Source of the DNA: Asterias rubens | Lineage: Eukaryota > Echinodermata > Asteroidea > Forcipulatida > Asteriidae | Reading direction: 5' to 3' | DNA length: 64,000 nt | Assembly: GCF_902459465.1 (NCBI RefSeq) | Contig: NC_047069.1 | Location: 5,427,171 to 5,491,170 of the forward strand | The notes under the pieces: model-generated | Database searches by the model: none | The model's input: only the letters and a program-made list of their open reading frames with translations | Told to the model about the DNA's origin: nothing | Shown here: positions 36,501 through 46,283 of the stretch, one piece after another | How the letters are laid out: every line of letters begins with the position of its first letter | How positions within the stretch are numbered: position 1 is the first letter of the stretch | Program-made: the position numbers and the translations under genes

Positions 36501-38923
36501 TTATGAACTATTTGTAACGGGAAAAAAGTGTTTTTTTTTTCACAAAAAGAATGCTTTTTAGCGATCTCAGCAACAAGAATGTTTTTGAAAAAGCTGAGGG
36601 GTTTGTATTAAGGCTGCTTTTGAAAAAAAAGACACTGCTTATTCTATTCTTTAAAAGGAGAACGCTAAACACGTTTTTGTTTTGCCCTAAACTCTCAACA
36701 CCATCCTTTCGATTTATTTGCCTAAAAGGCTTCGTCCAAATCGGCCCTTCAATTTGGTTCTTTTCTAACCCCTGCAACAGCATTCCGTGCACATTTGTGT
36801 GAGTTAACTTAATCAAGAGCAACCATCCCCTCGCCCACCCACTGATGTCCTATCGACTTGCACAAACCACACACCGGGGATGCAAGCGGGAGATAGTAAT
36901 TGAATTTACCGGTATGGATGGGTTGCGTAGTGCCTTGACATGTGGGTAATTTGGTACCAGAGGATCAAACGTTCTGTTAAAGGTATGGAACGTCGTCATT
37001 GGTTTTCTTTTTAATGGGAACTTCATTTTATTGCTTACTCTCTGGTTCTACATGAACCTGTGAAATTTCTAGCAAAAGAAATGTGGTTCATGCTCATGAT
37101 GCTCGTGGTACTATTGTATTTATAGCATAATGTAAATGTTAATGAGATTTAATTAACCAAATTTATTATGCAAAGTTTCAAACCAAGCATAATGTGCTAA
37201 AGAAATAAGCGTGAATATCTACCTTACATTAAATGCACTGGACAGCGGTAATTGTCAAAGATAATTATTTTCAATTGGTGTATAGCAAGTCTCTGAAAAT
37301 GTGGAATAAATTCGAAGTTGCAAGAGAATAACGACATAAAAACACAATTGTTGCGCAAATTTGTGTGCTTTCAGATGCCTACAAATTAATAAAAGACTTC
37401 AGGCATGAAGACTTTTAATATTCGAGTAAGAATTTACCTCTTTCTCAAAAACTAAGTTACTTCAGAGGGGCAGTTTCTCGAAATGTTTTATACTATCATT
37501 AGCTCGTTACCTGGTAAGTTTTTTTGCTAGCAATAGAGTAGTTACCAATAGTGGCCAGTGCCTTTAAAAGTTTTTTTATCAAAAAGGTTGCTTACCCATT
37601 ATCAGAAGTGGTACGATGGTCGAACACGTAGAGGCGAACACTCTGAGCGATACTAGCCACCTGTCGAAGTAACAACACAGTCGGTAACACATAGCGGGAG
37701 TCAGTGTTCAAGTCAACAGCTTGCTGGAGACGCAGCATTCCGTCGGTCGAGTTGCCATCAATGGGGATGAGGTACTCGTGGTCTAATGCAGCCTGGAGAA
37801 GAATACCCTGCTCATTACTGCCTCCATGGGTGCTGCCATGTCCCTTACCACCTGCGACGAAGGGTCCTGAATATGCTTCCCATGCCTCGCGTGAGAGAGG
37901 CCCCTGGCCAAGTCTGTCCACGACCCCAGAGCCGTCACTCGAAGAGAAGCCGACAATCAAATCATGTTTGTCTCCCTGCACCTCTTGCAAAGTTTGGGTA
38001 CCGAAGGTGGTCACGGGACCCCAGACCAGAGTCTCGTGGTGTCCGGACTTCACTTGTACCTGACCGTTCATCAGAACGTAGAGAGGAAGCGCTCTCAGGC
38101 AGTCCACGTACTCGGATTCTACGCATCCCACCGCTGCAGCCAAAGCGTCGGCGTGCACAACATTATTAACAGACTCCATGGGATACGAGGAGGAGATGCT
38201 TTGAAAGATAGCCCTGGAGAAAAGGTCGCTACTCTCTGACATTACAAGATGCTGAAGGATACTATTACCACCGACATCATGGCCGAATAATGTTACTTTA
38301 GTTGGATCCCCTCCAACCTCGGCGATGTTGTCTTTCACCCACTGCAAAGCGAGACGTTGGTCCATTAGTCCGTAATTACCCGTGGACTCATCTCCTGTAC
38401 TGAGGAACCCCAGCGGGCCAAGACGATAATTTAGGGTGACTACAACGACTCCTCTGGACGCGAGATCAGTACCGTCATAAGCAGCTCCTTGCCCGGTCTC
38501 AAATGAACCACCATGGAGCCACACCATGACAGCTTCGCTAACAGCTCCAGCTGGAGAGTAGACATTCAGAGTAAGGCAGTCTTCACTGACCACCCTTGCT
38601 TCTTCGGAAAGGTCTTGCAAGTGCGGGTTACTCTGCATGTCCTGTGGGCAGGACGCCCCGTGTTTGTCGGCAGCCCGGGCTCCTTCCCACGGTATCTTCG
38701 GTACGGGAGCCCTAAATCGGAGACTTCCGATCGGTGGCTCGGCGTAGGGGATACCCAGAAACAGACTGCCACTTGTGTCGTCAGAAACACCGCTAAGCAT
38801 CCCCGTAGTTGTGTTAATCATGACTACATCAGATTGAACTTTCTCCAAGGAAAACAATAACATCAAACACGATACAACAAATAAGACAGCCGAAGAAGGA
38901 GGATTTGTAACGTAGCCAGCCAT
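32674..38923 (-). CDS. gene D: catalytically dead cholinesterase-like adhesion protein
   Basis: Three exons (38923-37596, 33913-33767, 33529-32674) join in phase 2 throughout to give 776 residues. A signal peptide (hydrophobic about 12-25) precedes an esterase-fold domain. The nucleophile elbow reads GHDVGG, so Asp216 replaces the catalytic Ser; HGGS (137-140), Asp330 and the PHG His remain. Loss of the Ser with retention of the fold is the pattern of neuroligins, neurotactin and gliotactin, so a cell-adhesion role is inferred. One membrane helix spans about 575-597. The tail of about 177 residues is strongly acidic, with a poly-proline patch (DDLPPPPPALMD), a YENI site of the type bound by Grb2-like SH2 domains when phosphorylated, and repeated E/P-rich units (DEVPKNEE, DEAPKNEE). 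An in-frame TTG upstream (39007) was not used; ATG 38923 starts a good signal peptide. Confidence 0.9.
33767..33913 (-). CDS. gene D exon 2
   Basis: 147 bases. Acceptor TATTTCAG|ATATCC, donor GG|GTGAGT. It encodes YPSW...APHG (the His region) to YWTNFAKYG. The Glu pair that follows the His in A to C (HGEE) is HGSI here. Confidence 0.9.
34769..35332. repeat. Family 1 foldback element, copy 9, interrupted
   Basis: Left end TTTAAAGGCACTGGACATCT and right end GTGTCCAGTGCCTTTAA. It is split by a nested Family 3 element soon after GTCAAAGACGAGG. Confidence 0.85.
34809..35010. repeat. Family 3 element, copy 3, nested in Family 1
   Basis: It starts GGGCCCAATTTCTTGGAGCA and ends GCTTAAGCAGCTCTATGAAA then TAGGGCCC. 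Its position inside copy 9 shows that it inserted later. Confidence 0.85.
35570..35965. repeat. TTGGTTCCCTAAGTACTT minisatellite
   Basis: Variable units of about 25-35 bases (TTAGTTGGTTCCCTAAGTAC followed by TTATACC or TTAAATACC), about a dozen copies. Confidence 0.85.
36000..36100 (+). repeat. SINE S1 fragment
   Basis: TGGCTTCTTATCAGCACGAA then CCGTCACTCAGTGACGCCA matches the tail end of the S1 element at 44290. Confidence 0.6.
36101..37228. other. intron sequence without recognised elements
   Basis: AT-rich, with an imperfect inverted stretch around 36500-36680. No coding signal. Confidence 0.35.
37229..37567. repeat. Family 1 foldback element, copy 10
   Basis: Left end TTAAATGCACTGGACAGCGG and right end GTGGCCAGTGCCTTTAAA. 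It lies about 28 bases into the intron that follows gene D exon 1. Confidence 0.8.
37596..38923 (-). CDS. gene D exon 1
   Basis: Signal peptide and esterase fold as far as VFDHRTTSDNG. The donor GG|GTAAGC interrupts the domain 5 residues after DHR, where genes A to C have no intron. Confidence 0.9.
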
Positions 38924-39589
38924 TACGAACGTCGAGGAGCAAAATGATGTATCTCTCGCCGGGTAACTGCGCAATATGTTGACATGAGTGGAAAAATAAA
39001 CACTCAATTCAAAGCTTTCCAGTCTACTTAGAAAAGGATCTCATGTGTAGGAGGGATCTGACTAACAATGAGCACTAAGCACTATTGGTACATTTTGTAA
39101 ACCTTGTGGGGACAGTCATAACAGGTGCAGCCAAGCGAGTGAAGGTATGGAGAAAGGTACTGGTATAATTCTTAAGCAGAACAGCTTTTAGCACCTTGGC
39201 AAGGTCGACCAAGCCGTCCATCTCACCACGGAGGAAGGAATTTCCATGGTTTGAGTAACAAGAAAACACAGGGCGTACCCTACACCATACGCATAATAGG
39301 TGTTCAAGTATCACATAACACAACGTTTCATGGAAGTTATTATAACTTAATAACTTGAGTTATAACATAAGATAATGTGGATTACATAATAGGTACTCAG
39401 AAATAAACAAAATATATTAAACATTAAAATGACAATGATTATACATGTATCTGCACAAAATCCCCGCCAAAACATGAACTGTCAACCTTGGTGTTTTAAC
39501 TAAAACGCGATTACATAATTTGACATTCAGGCTCTGGGTTTCATATTATATTCCAAAGAAAGTAAACCACAACAAGTTATGTATGTAAA

Positions 39590-39670
39590 TGATGCAACAA
39601 ATAGTTAATGGCCTGACGTTTCGACCTTGTTACATAGTCTTTCTCGAAGGCAAAATGACAACACAACAAA
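39590..39670 (-). repeat. Penelope-like element 3' end relic
   Basis: Read on minus: TTTTGCCTTCGAGAAAGACT, then GGTCGAAACGTCAGGCCATT and AACTAT. This matches the sequence after the GIY-YIG frame at 57450-57500. Confidence 0.75.
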
Positions 39671-40019
39671 ACAAATGATATTACAGAGATATGAATAAAG
39701 TAAAGTGATGCTGAGAGATCCATTCATACCAACGACAATGATATATTATTTCTTGTTATTAGAAGATTGGAAGATTCAAACTAGAGGATGGGAACGAGTT
39801 TCTTAATAACAAAATATTCGAGGTGGAGAAAAATGTGTGATGATGTTTGACCCTTAAGGGAACTCTTGTTTAGTTTTTGTTTAGTACACATGCAAAAGGC
39901 CGGTCTACATACGTTTCAGGACATGCTGAGTTTTCTGGGGGCACAAAAACCAGATTGAAGTGGGAAGGAAAGTACATTGAAATCTAAAGGACGGGGTAGA
40001 GTTTGTTTAAAATCCAAAG

Positions 40020-40360
40020 TAATAGTTATAATGCAGTTGACTGTCGTAACATCGCAGGGCTGGCCAAATTACCCCGTTAGAACAGGAACACTGTTCTACA
40101 TGTAGGACTCAAAGAAACACAAAGCAGAAATAACATTCGGGAGTCGGGACTTCGGAACGTACTCGTTTTATAAGTAGAACTATATCGTTGAGTATAACAA
40201 GTTCAGCTGTGTAATCGTCAAAAGGTTTTCGCAGAAATAACTGTCTAACATTCAAGAAGCAGACTCAACGGCGGTTTTATCTTAAATCCAATTTTAGTTA
40301 TTGATGTACATTCGACTCTCGTAACTAGATCGCTGGGCTGGCCAAAGTTACCTCTTAATA
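40020..40360. repeat. two-copy direct repeat
   Basis: The block GTCGTAACATCGCAGGGCTG then GCCAAATTACC at about 40043 recurs diverged at about 40318 (CTCGTAACTAGATCGCTGGG). Confidence 0.6.
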
Positions 40361-41233
40361 ATACGAACACTGATTTTAGATACAGCAAAATGAAGGAACA
40401 CATAGCATAAATTGTATCCGTGACTTCAGAATGTAGGCTTCACAAACAGAACTACTTTATAAAGTACTCCTTAAAACGAGGTTTGACTACAATGTGTATG
40501 CTCTTCATATTGTGCAATGTATGTGTCACATTCCTTGGAGATAACTGTCTTAATCCTCAGCGAGGACTTCTGACTGTGGGCGTTGAATATCAAGGCCGTG
40601 ATCGATACCACAACATTTCAGGCATTTGAGCACTATTACACAATTCCGAATCACAATCCAACAGCTTTATGGCAACTCAACACCCATCCCTTTAGACTCG
40701 GCTGAGATTGGTATGCCTAGCCCCATGCATTGCGTGGTTGACAGTGTTTGCTATCTACATGGGGCCTGAACGACAACAAAATAAACCGGCATCGAAAATC
40801 CTCTGAAAAGTCCAACCGGCTTCGCTAACTCATCTTTTTTTTAAAGAAATTTACCATTTCGAATAACTATGTTAAATTTTGAGACATAAAAAGGGAGTTT
40901 CTTCCACAAACAAGCCCGTACGTAGACTTATAAAGCCAGACGTAGTTGTAGTCACCTTAAAGGTATCGCGAACGTAAACTATCTACCATTCAACCACTTT
41001 AACAATCATTTAGCTCAGGCAATGATTTCAGTACAAAAAACATCCAGTCTTGCTGTATTTTCCAAAACACAAACTCATAAAAATACAAATACTGCCTACA
41101 GTTACTGTATATTTTGTTATCTTATAGAGGGAATTATGACTCTGCCTCAATTAACACCTGCTTAACAGTATGTATGAGCTTCAGACCAGCAGTGCGCATA
41201 TTATCATGTTCATGTTTGTAAAACTGTAAAACA

Positions 41234-41512
41234 CTTTCAATTACATATTCAATATGCGAGTAATGCCAATTGCTGTACATGAGCAACTTCCAAGTACACA
41301 TCCAATATGCGAGTATTATAATTGCTGTACTATGAGCAACTTCCAAGTATACATCCAATATGCGAGTATTGCCAATTGCTGTACTATGAGCAACTTCCAA
41401 GTACACATCCAATACGCAAGTATTGCCAAATGCTGTACTATGAGCAACTTCCAAGTATACATCCAATATGCGAGTATTGCCAATTGCTGTACTATGAGCA
41501 ACTGCCATCCAT
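41234..41512. repeat. 54-bp minisatellite
   Basis: The unit GAGCAACTTCCAAGTACACA followed by TCCAATATGCGAGTATTGCC starts at 41281, 41334, 41388, 41442 and 41496, giving spacings of 53, 54, 54 and 54. Because 54 is a multiple of three, repetitive open frames appear on both strands. Confidence 0.92.
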
Positions 41513-43130
41513 AAGATATGTACTTATTGTTGAGCTTTTTAAGCCAAGCAGCCTTCTCTAAGCACCTGACACTAATACTATCCCAACTGTTCATTGTGCG
41601 CACACAGGTTACTAATCATCATGTTAACATCAACATACTAAGTAACTTGCCCCTGAAATTAATCGTTGGGCAACTGTTATCCAAAGGTATTGTTTTACAT
41701 ATATTTATTTGCACTTGTTCAAGCCAAGCAGGCTTATCAAAGCGTCTTACACATTACAATACCCACTTGTTCATTGCGCACAGGGGTTGCTAATTAATCA
41801 TATCAACAATATCTATACCTGCTGATATTCATTTACTCCTGGGTGCTGGGAAGCAATTATGGTTAGGTAACTTGCCCACGAACATAATTTAAATGACGGG
41901 GAAACCTATACTTAAAGTAAAGCAAAGCTATACTTTAAGTAAAGCAAAGCTATACCATTGGCAACTGTTATCCAGAAGGTATTGTTTTACATATAACAAG
42001 TGTATTTATTTGCGCTTGTTCAAGCCAAGCAGGCTTATCAAAGCAGCTTACACATTACAATACCCAATTGTTCATTGCGCACCTGCTGGTATCCATTTAC
42101 TCCTAGGTGATGGGAAGCAATTATGGTGATGTAGCTTTCCCATGAAATTAATCGTCATGATCGGGAAATCCGTACTTTAAGTAATGCCAAGTACTGTACT
42201 ATGGGCAACTGTTATCCAAAGGTATTGTTTTACATATAACAAGTGTATTAATTTGCGAACTTAACTGTCATGACCAGGAAACACATACTTTAAGAAATGC
42301 CCAGCACTACACTATGGTATTGTTTTACAAATAACAAGTGTATTTATTTGCGCTTGTTCAAGCCAAGCAGGCTTATCAAAGCGGCTTACACACTACAATA
42401 CCCACTTGTTCATTGCGCACAGGGGTTGCTAACTAATCACATCACCAATATCTATACCTTCTGGGATCCATTTCCTCCTGGGGTTAAGTAACTTGCCCAT
42501 GAACATAAGTGTCTGTCATGACCAGGATTTGAACCTGTACTCTAAAAGTTATGCCAAGTACTATAATATGGGCAACTGTAATCCATTTTGTTTTAAAAGT
42601 AGTATATAACAGCAACAATCCTGTGTATTTTTTGTTGTGCTTCTCAAGCCTAGTGGCCTTCTCTAAGCACCTGACTCTAATATTACCCAACCTGTTCATT
42701 GCACGCGCACAAGTTACTAGACTTGTGGACAAGTCGTTAACTGTCTGTCGCTGTGATAGCATTCTGACTCTCCCCGCGATATTCTACTACTGCTGTCACG
42801 AGTAGAAACCAGCAAACAGCAGTTCGCGCGAGAACAGTGATCTCGCCATAGCACCGCAACAACTCACCGCGTGGGACCATTAACTACTTGTCCAACGAGT
42901 TACTAATCGCCATGTTAACATCAACAATTTCTACACATGTTGTTATATCTATTTACTCCTGAGTGATAGGAAGTGATAATGGTTATTTAACTTGACCATG
43001 AACATATTAATTTACTACTGGTTGTTGGGAAGCAATTATGGTTAAGTAGCTTGCCCAATAACATATACTCTTGACTGGGATTGGAACCTGTACTAAAATG
43101 ACTCAGCTACACTATCATGACTTGAAACCA
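41513..43130 (-). repeat. tandemly repeated SINE S3 cluster
   Basis: The blocks CAAGCCAAGCAGGCTTATCA, CACTTGTTCATTGCGCA, and TGATGGGAAGCAATTATGGT then ACTTGCCCA recur about five times at roughly 300-base spacing. On minus, a tRNA-like B box (CAGGTTCAAATCCTGGTCAT) precedes the last block at about 42540. The orientation is opposite to the S3 copy at 54190. Confidence 0.7.
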
Positions 43131-44289
43131 CTCAATCAAAACACGCTTTAATTGTGGCTGTCCAGCGACAGAAAAACAATATTAGAACAAAACCATTTGT
43201 AAGTTTGGTACATAAATAAATACAATTCTGACACAACCATGTAAAGAGTGTGTGGAAAGGAAACCAGAAACTGAAGTATAAGGGCACCATGAAGATATGA
43301 CTTATTATTTTGTATAACATAGGCCCCAAAATGAAGCAACAACCTTTTTTGACACATTGTTACATATCTTTTCCTTTTATTAATATCTTTTTAAAATAAA
43401 ACACATAGTTATGCAGAAGCAATCAATATTGTCCATATTGTCTGTTTTTAACAGAAACAAAACAATACCTTTTCTATTATATAAAATGGTAATTTAAATC
43501 TTCAACTTTCATTTAAAGCAAAATAAAAAAAATAAAAAAATTCACAGCATCGTCAGAATGTGTACATAATTGCCAACAGTTTCTAGCAAGCACAATTTGT
43601 AGCAAAAATGTACACGCTGCTTTAATATAATATAACTGGTTCATTTGTATTGCGTAAGTTACATGGTAAGAGTATGTGAAATGTGCACTACAATGATTTA
43701 AAAACAAGGGTGGGGGTCAGAGTTTGCTTTCAGATAAAGTGGTGCATTGATTGCAGCAAACTTGAATTGCTTAGTATTGGTAGTATTTGTTATGAAAACA
43801 AGATACATGTACAACTTTAGATACGGCCTATCCCGGAGGGGAGGTTCTTATACTAGGCAGGCAAGTCACCTTCTTTTGCAAGATTATTGATAATTATTTC
43901 CATGTTTGTTTACACATCAATCTCAGTGCTTACATTTTTTCTCCTGATTAAATAAATATATACATGTATCTGTTTTAAATAATCCAGTACACTATCTACA
44001 GACTTCTACAGACTTAACACTACCAGGACATTCAGACTTGCTTGTTTGTAGTAGTTACAAATTGTGGTACAGAACCTAGCTTTTGGGATAGGGAATGACA
44101 CACAAAAGTGTGCATGCAATCTGTTTAAACAATCAGAATATAAAGGCGTTACTTCAGTCTTGCTACCATGGTCAGCGCGCCATAACAATACGTTTTGTCA
44201 CTAAACCCTGGTATGGAAACACTAAATATCAATGACGATTGGCTAAGAAAAAAATAACCGCTTTACGGGCAGACTTAATAATAATAATA
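43131..44289. other. AT-rich intergenic DNA
   Basis: No gene or element recognised. It could include the distal 3' UTR of EXOC1, since the minus-strand AATAAA nearest to that gene that I noticed is at about 43374. That assignment is weak. Confidence 0.35.
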
Positions 44290-44612
44290 ATAGTGGCTTC
44301 TTATATAGCACACATGTCCGTCACCGTGACGCTGTAACATACAGTATTTCCTGCAAGATGTGGGATTATGTTTGAGTTATGAGACCTAATTCAGATAGCA
44401 TCGTGTAATGTTTTACAAAGTGCTGTGGTGCAATTTGCTGCCGATCGGACCAGGAACAACCGGGGCGAACCCCTTCTTCTTCCGATAAGTGCACTGGGTT
44501 CTATTACATACGTTACATAACACATGGGACCAACGGCTTAACGTCCCATCCGAAGGACGAAGCAATGGTGAAGTGTCTTGCTTAAGGACACAAGTGTCAC
44601 GGCCTACATTCT
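44280..44612 (-). repeat. tRNA-derived SINE, family S1 (headless)
   Basis: On plus it follows an (ATA)n run and begins TAGTGGCTTCTTATATAGCA. It includes ACAAAGTGCTGTGGTGCAAT, CATGGGACCAACGGC and GAAGTGTCTTGCTTAAGGAC, the same body as 19890-20221. The tRNA-like head beyond TGTCACGGCC is missing. Confidence 0.8.
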
Positions 44613-45180
44613 CAAGTCGCTTAGGACGGGCATGTTAAATTGCACTTTGATATTCTGATGCAGTACAAATAAAATATGCTTTTATGTGGTTCTCCTAAAC
44701 TGCATACAGATTGACATATCAATGCACCTTTCGTCTAACACAGAATGGATTATCGACAGAAAGTATATACATATCAAATATATTTGGATACTTTCAAGTC
44801 ACACTTCCAGGGGGTTATGATCGAGCAAGGCTATCTGGAAAATTGAAGAAAATGGCACGTCCAGATCGTACACTGAGGAACGAGGTTGGCTTAACTTCTT
44901 GTCTCAGTTAAATAAGCCATTTTGAGAAATGGCGGAAATTATAATTGCACTGTTTTGTTTGGGTAAATCTGTCGGTTAACCCCCAATTCAACGGGTAGTG
45001 GGATCCAATTACATTTTAAATGAAATGTCAGCTAACTCATTTGCTTCGCTCAAAATCAACGAAACAAGATTGAGGTTGACATGGCACAAAGCTGTCCTGT
45101 CCCCTTTTGAGATTCAGTAATCATTACTGCTATTGCACGCAGGGTACTTGACCAAGATACCTTAATCATGATAAAGGCCA
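44613..45180. other. unassigned intergenic DNA
   Basis: Nothing recognised. Confidence 0.35.
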
Positions 45181-45182
45181 AA

Positions 45183-45545
45183 CTCCATAGAGCTATACTG
45201 AAGCACAAAAAGTAGCAAAGCACAAACAACATCATGCTTACCTGAATAGGGTTGCCAGCCAAAATACCAAGTCACACATACTATATGTGAATGGTATCCT
45301 GCCCTTTTTGTAGTATATGAACTGATGAAGCAATTGGATTTTTTTTAAACACAGGTTTAGAACACTGTGCCCAATTTCATAGAGCTGGGTACAGAGAGTA
45401 CCTAAGCACAACAAAATTATGCTTCCTATAAAATGGTTACCAACAAAAAAAACCATGCCACAAATACCATCTGTGATTGGTATCCTGCTTTTTTAAAATG
45501 TTTTACTTCAAGTCCCAAAGTTGTTAAGCAATACTTTTCTGCTTC
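45183..45545. repeat. Family 3 elements, two diverged copies
   Basis: Strings related to CCAATTTCATAGAGCTG and to AAGCACAA...ATGCTTAC occur at about 45187 and 45370. Each is followed by a segment giving TGTGAATGGTATCCTGC or TGTGATTGGTATCCTGC. Confidence 0.65.
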
Positions 45546-45584
45546 AGTTTCTTCCTCCTGTTCCGAGTCCAGCCATCATTTTCA

Positions 45585-45746
45585 CCAAACTCTTCCTAAT
45601 TTAGGATTAATCTTATGACTTAAGATGAGTTAAGTTTCGTATCCTTAGTCCATAGGACGCATTGAACCTATCCTAAGGTAGGATGAGTTACTCGTCCCAA
45701 CTCAAGATTGGAATAATTCTAGCCTTTTGTGAAATCGGCTGCAGGA
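45585..45746. repeat. foldback element (TTTCAC...AA ends, CTTAGGA core)
   Basis: Left CAAACTCTTCCTAATTTAGG. Right CCTTTTGTGAAATCGGCTGC. The core contains inverted TCCTTAGTCC / CCTAAGGTAGG blocks, like the 15112 element. Confidence 0.65.
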
Positions 45747-45791
45747 TCCTTAAAAAAAAAGAAAAAAGTTAATGCTCTAGTCTTCACATAT

Positions 45792-46107
45792 GTGGCTGGG
45801 GCATAGAGTTATATATAAACTGGGGTACTAGATGGCGCACTGGTGATGCTGCTTGCACAAGTGTGACAGGACCGCAAGGAGACACGCGCTCCATTTTGCA
45901 CGCGCATTGAATATGTAGTCGAGTTGGAGTTTGTGGTTATTGAACGCTACGCGATGCTGTTTTGTCAACTTACAAAATGGCCGCACAAACAAATGCTGTG
46001 CCCTGCTGTTTTATAAACTTAGAAAATGGCCGCATATGCGCATGCCGAGCCACGTACATGTATATAGGCCAGTGCGCCCTCTAGTTCTTATATATAACTC
46101 TATGGGC
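45792..46107. repeat. foldback element in the EXOC1 3' UTR
   Basis: Left end GCATAGAGTTATATATAAAC with ACTAGATGGCGCACTGG. Inverted right end CCAGTGCGCCCTCTAGTTCT and TATATATAACTCTATGGG. Inside are two copies of a unit around TACAAAATGGCCGCA / TTAGAAAATGGCCGCA. It ends about 22 bases after the EXOC1 stop codon. Confidence 0.85.
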
Positions 46108-46130
46108 TGGGACGTGTTGGCAACCTGCCT

Positions 46131-46283
46131 TTAATGAGATTGAGCGATTTCTGAGAAGAACTGGAGCAGGTCCTGCACCTTGAAGTCTAGAGTGACATTA
46201 GCCCCCGGGTAGCAACGGTGAATCAGATCCTCAAAGTGTTTATACTGATGGATGAATTCATCTTGCATTAAATGCCACGCAAC
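46131..46283 (-). CDS. EXOC1: EXOC1 terminal exon
   Basis: Acceptor ATCGAACAG|GTTGCG. It encodes 50 residues from [10 protein letters not shown] to EIAQSH and a TAA stop. It joins in phase 0 to the exon ending LMQ. Confidence 0.95.
   Translation of the reverse strand, partial: VAWHLMQDEFIHQYKHFEDLIHRCYPGANVTLDFKVQDLLQFFSEIAQSH

Larger units (their letters stand above)
33914..37595 (-). other. intron 1 of gene D
   Basis: A 3682-base intron. Contents: Family 1 copies 9 and 10, a Family 3 copy nested in copy 9, a TTGGTTCCCTAAGTACTT minisatellite, a short S1 SINE piece, and AT-rich unassigned DNA. Confidence 0.8.
38924..41233. other. region between gene D and the EXOC1 3' end
   Basis: It holds a Penelope-like end relic (39590-39670) and a two-copy direct repeat (about 40020-40360). 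No further exon is recognised. The gene D promoter must lie at its left edge. Confidence 0.4.

Noticed and set aside
41234..41512. CRISPR-like array of regular repeats
   Set aside because: The units are adjacent without unique spacers and the host is an animal. It is a minisatellite.
41254..41603. Repetitive frames of 86-124 codons near 41.4 kb
   Set aside because: They are products of the 54-bp tandem repeat.
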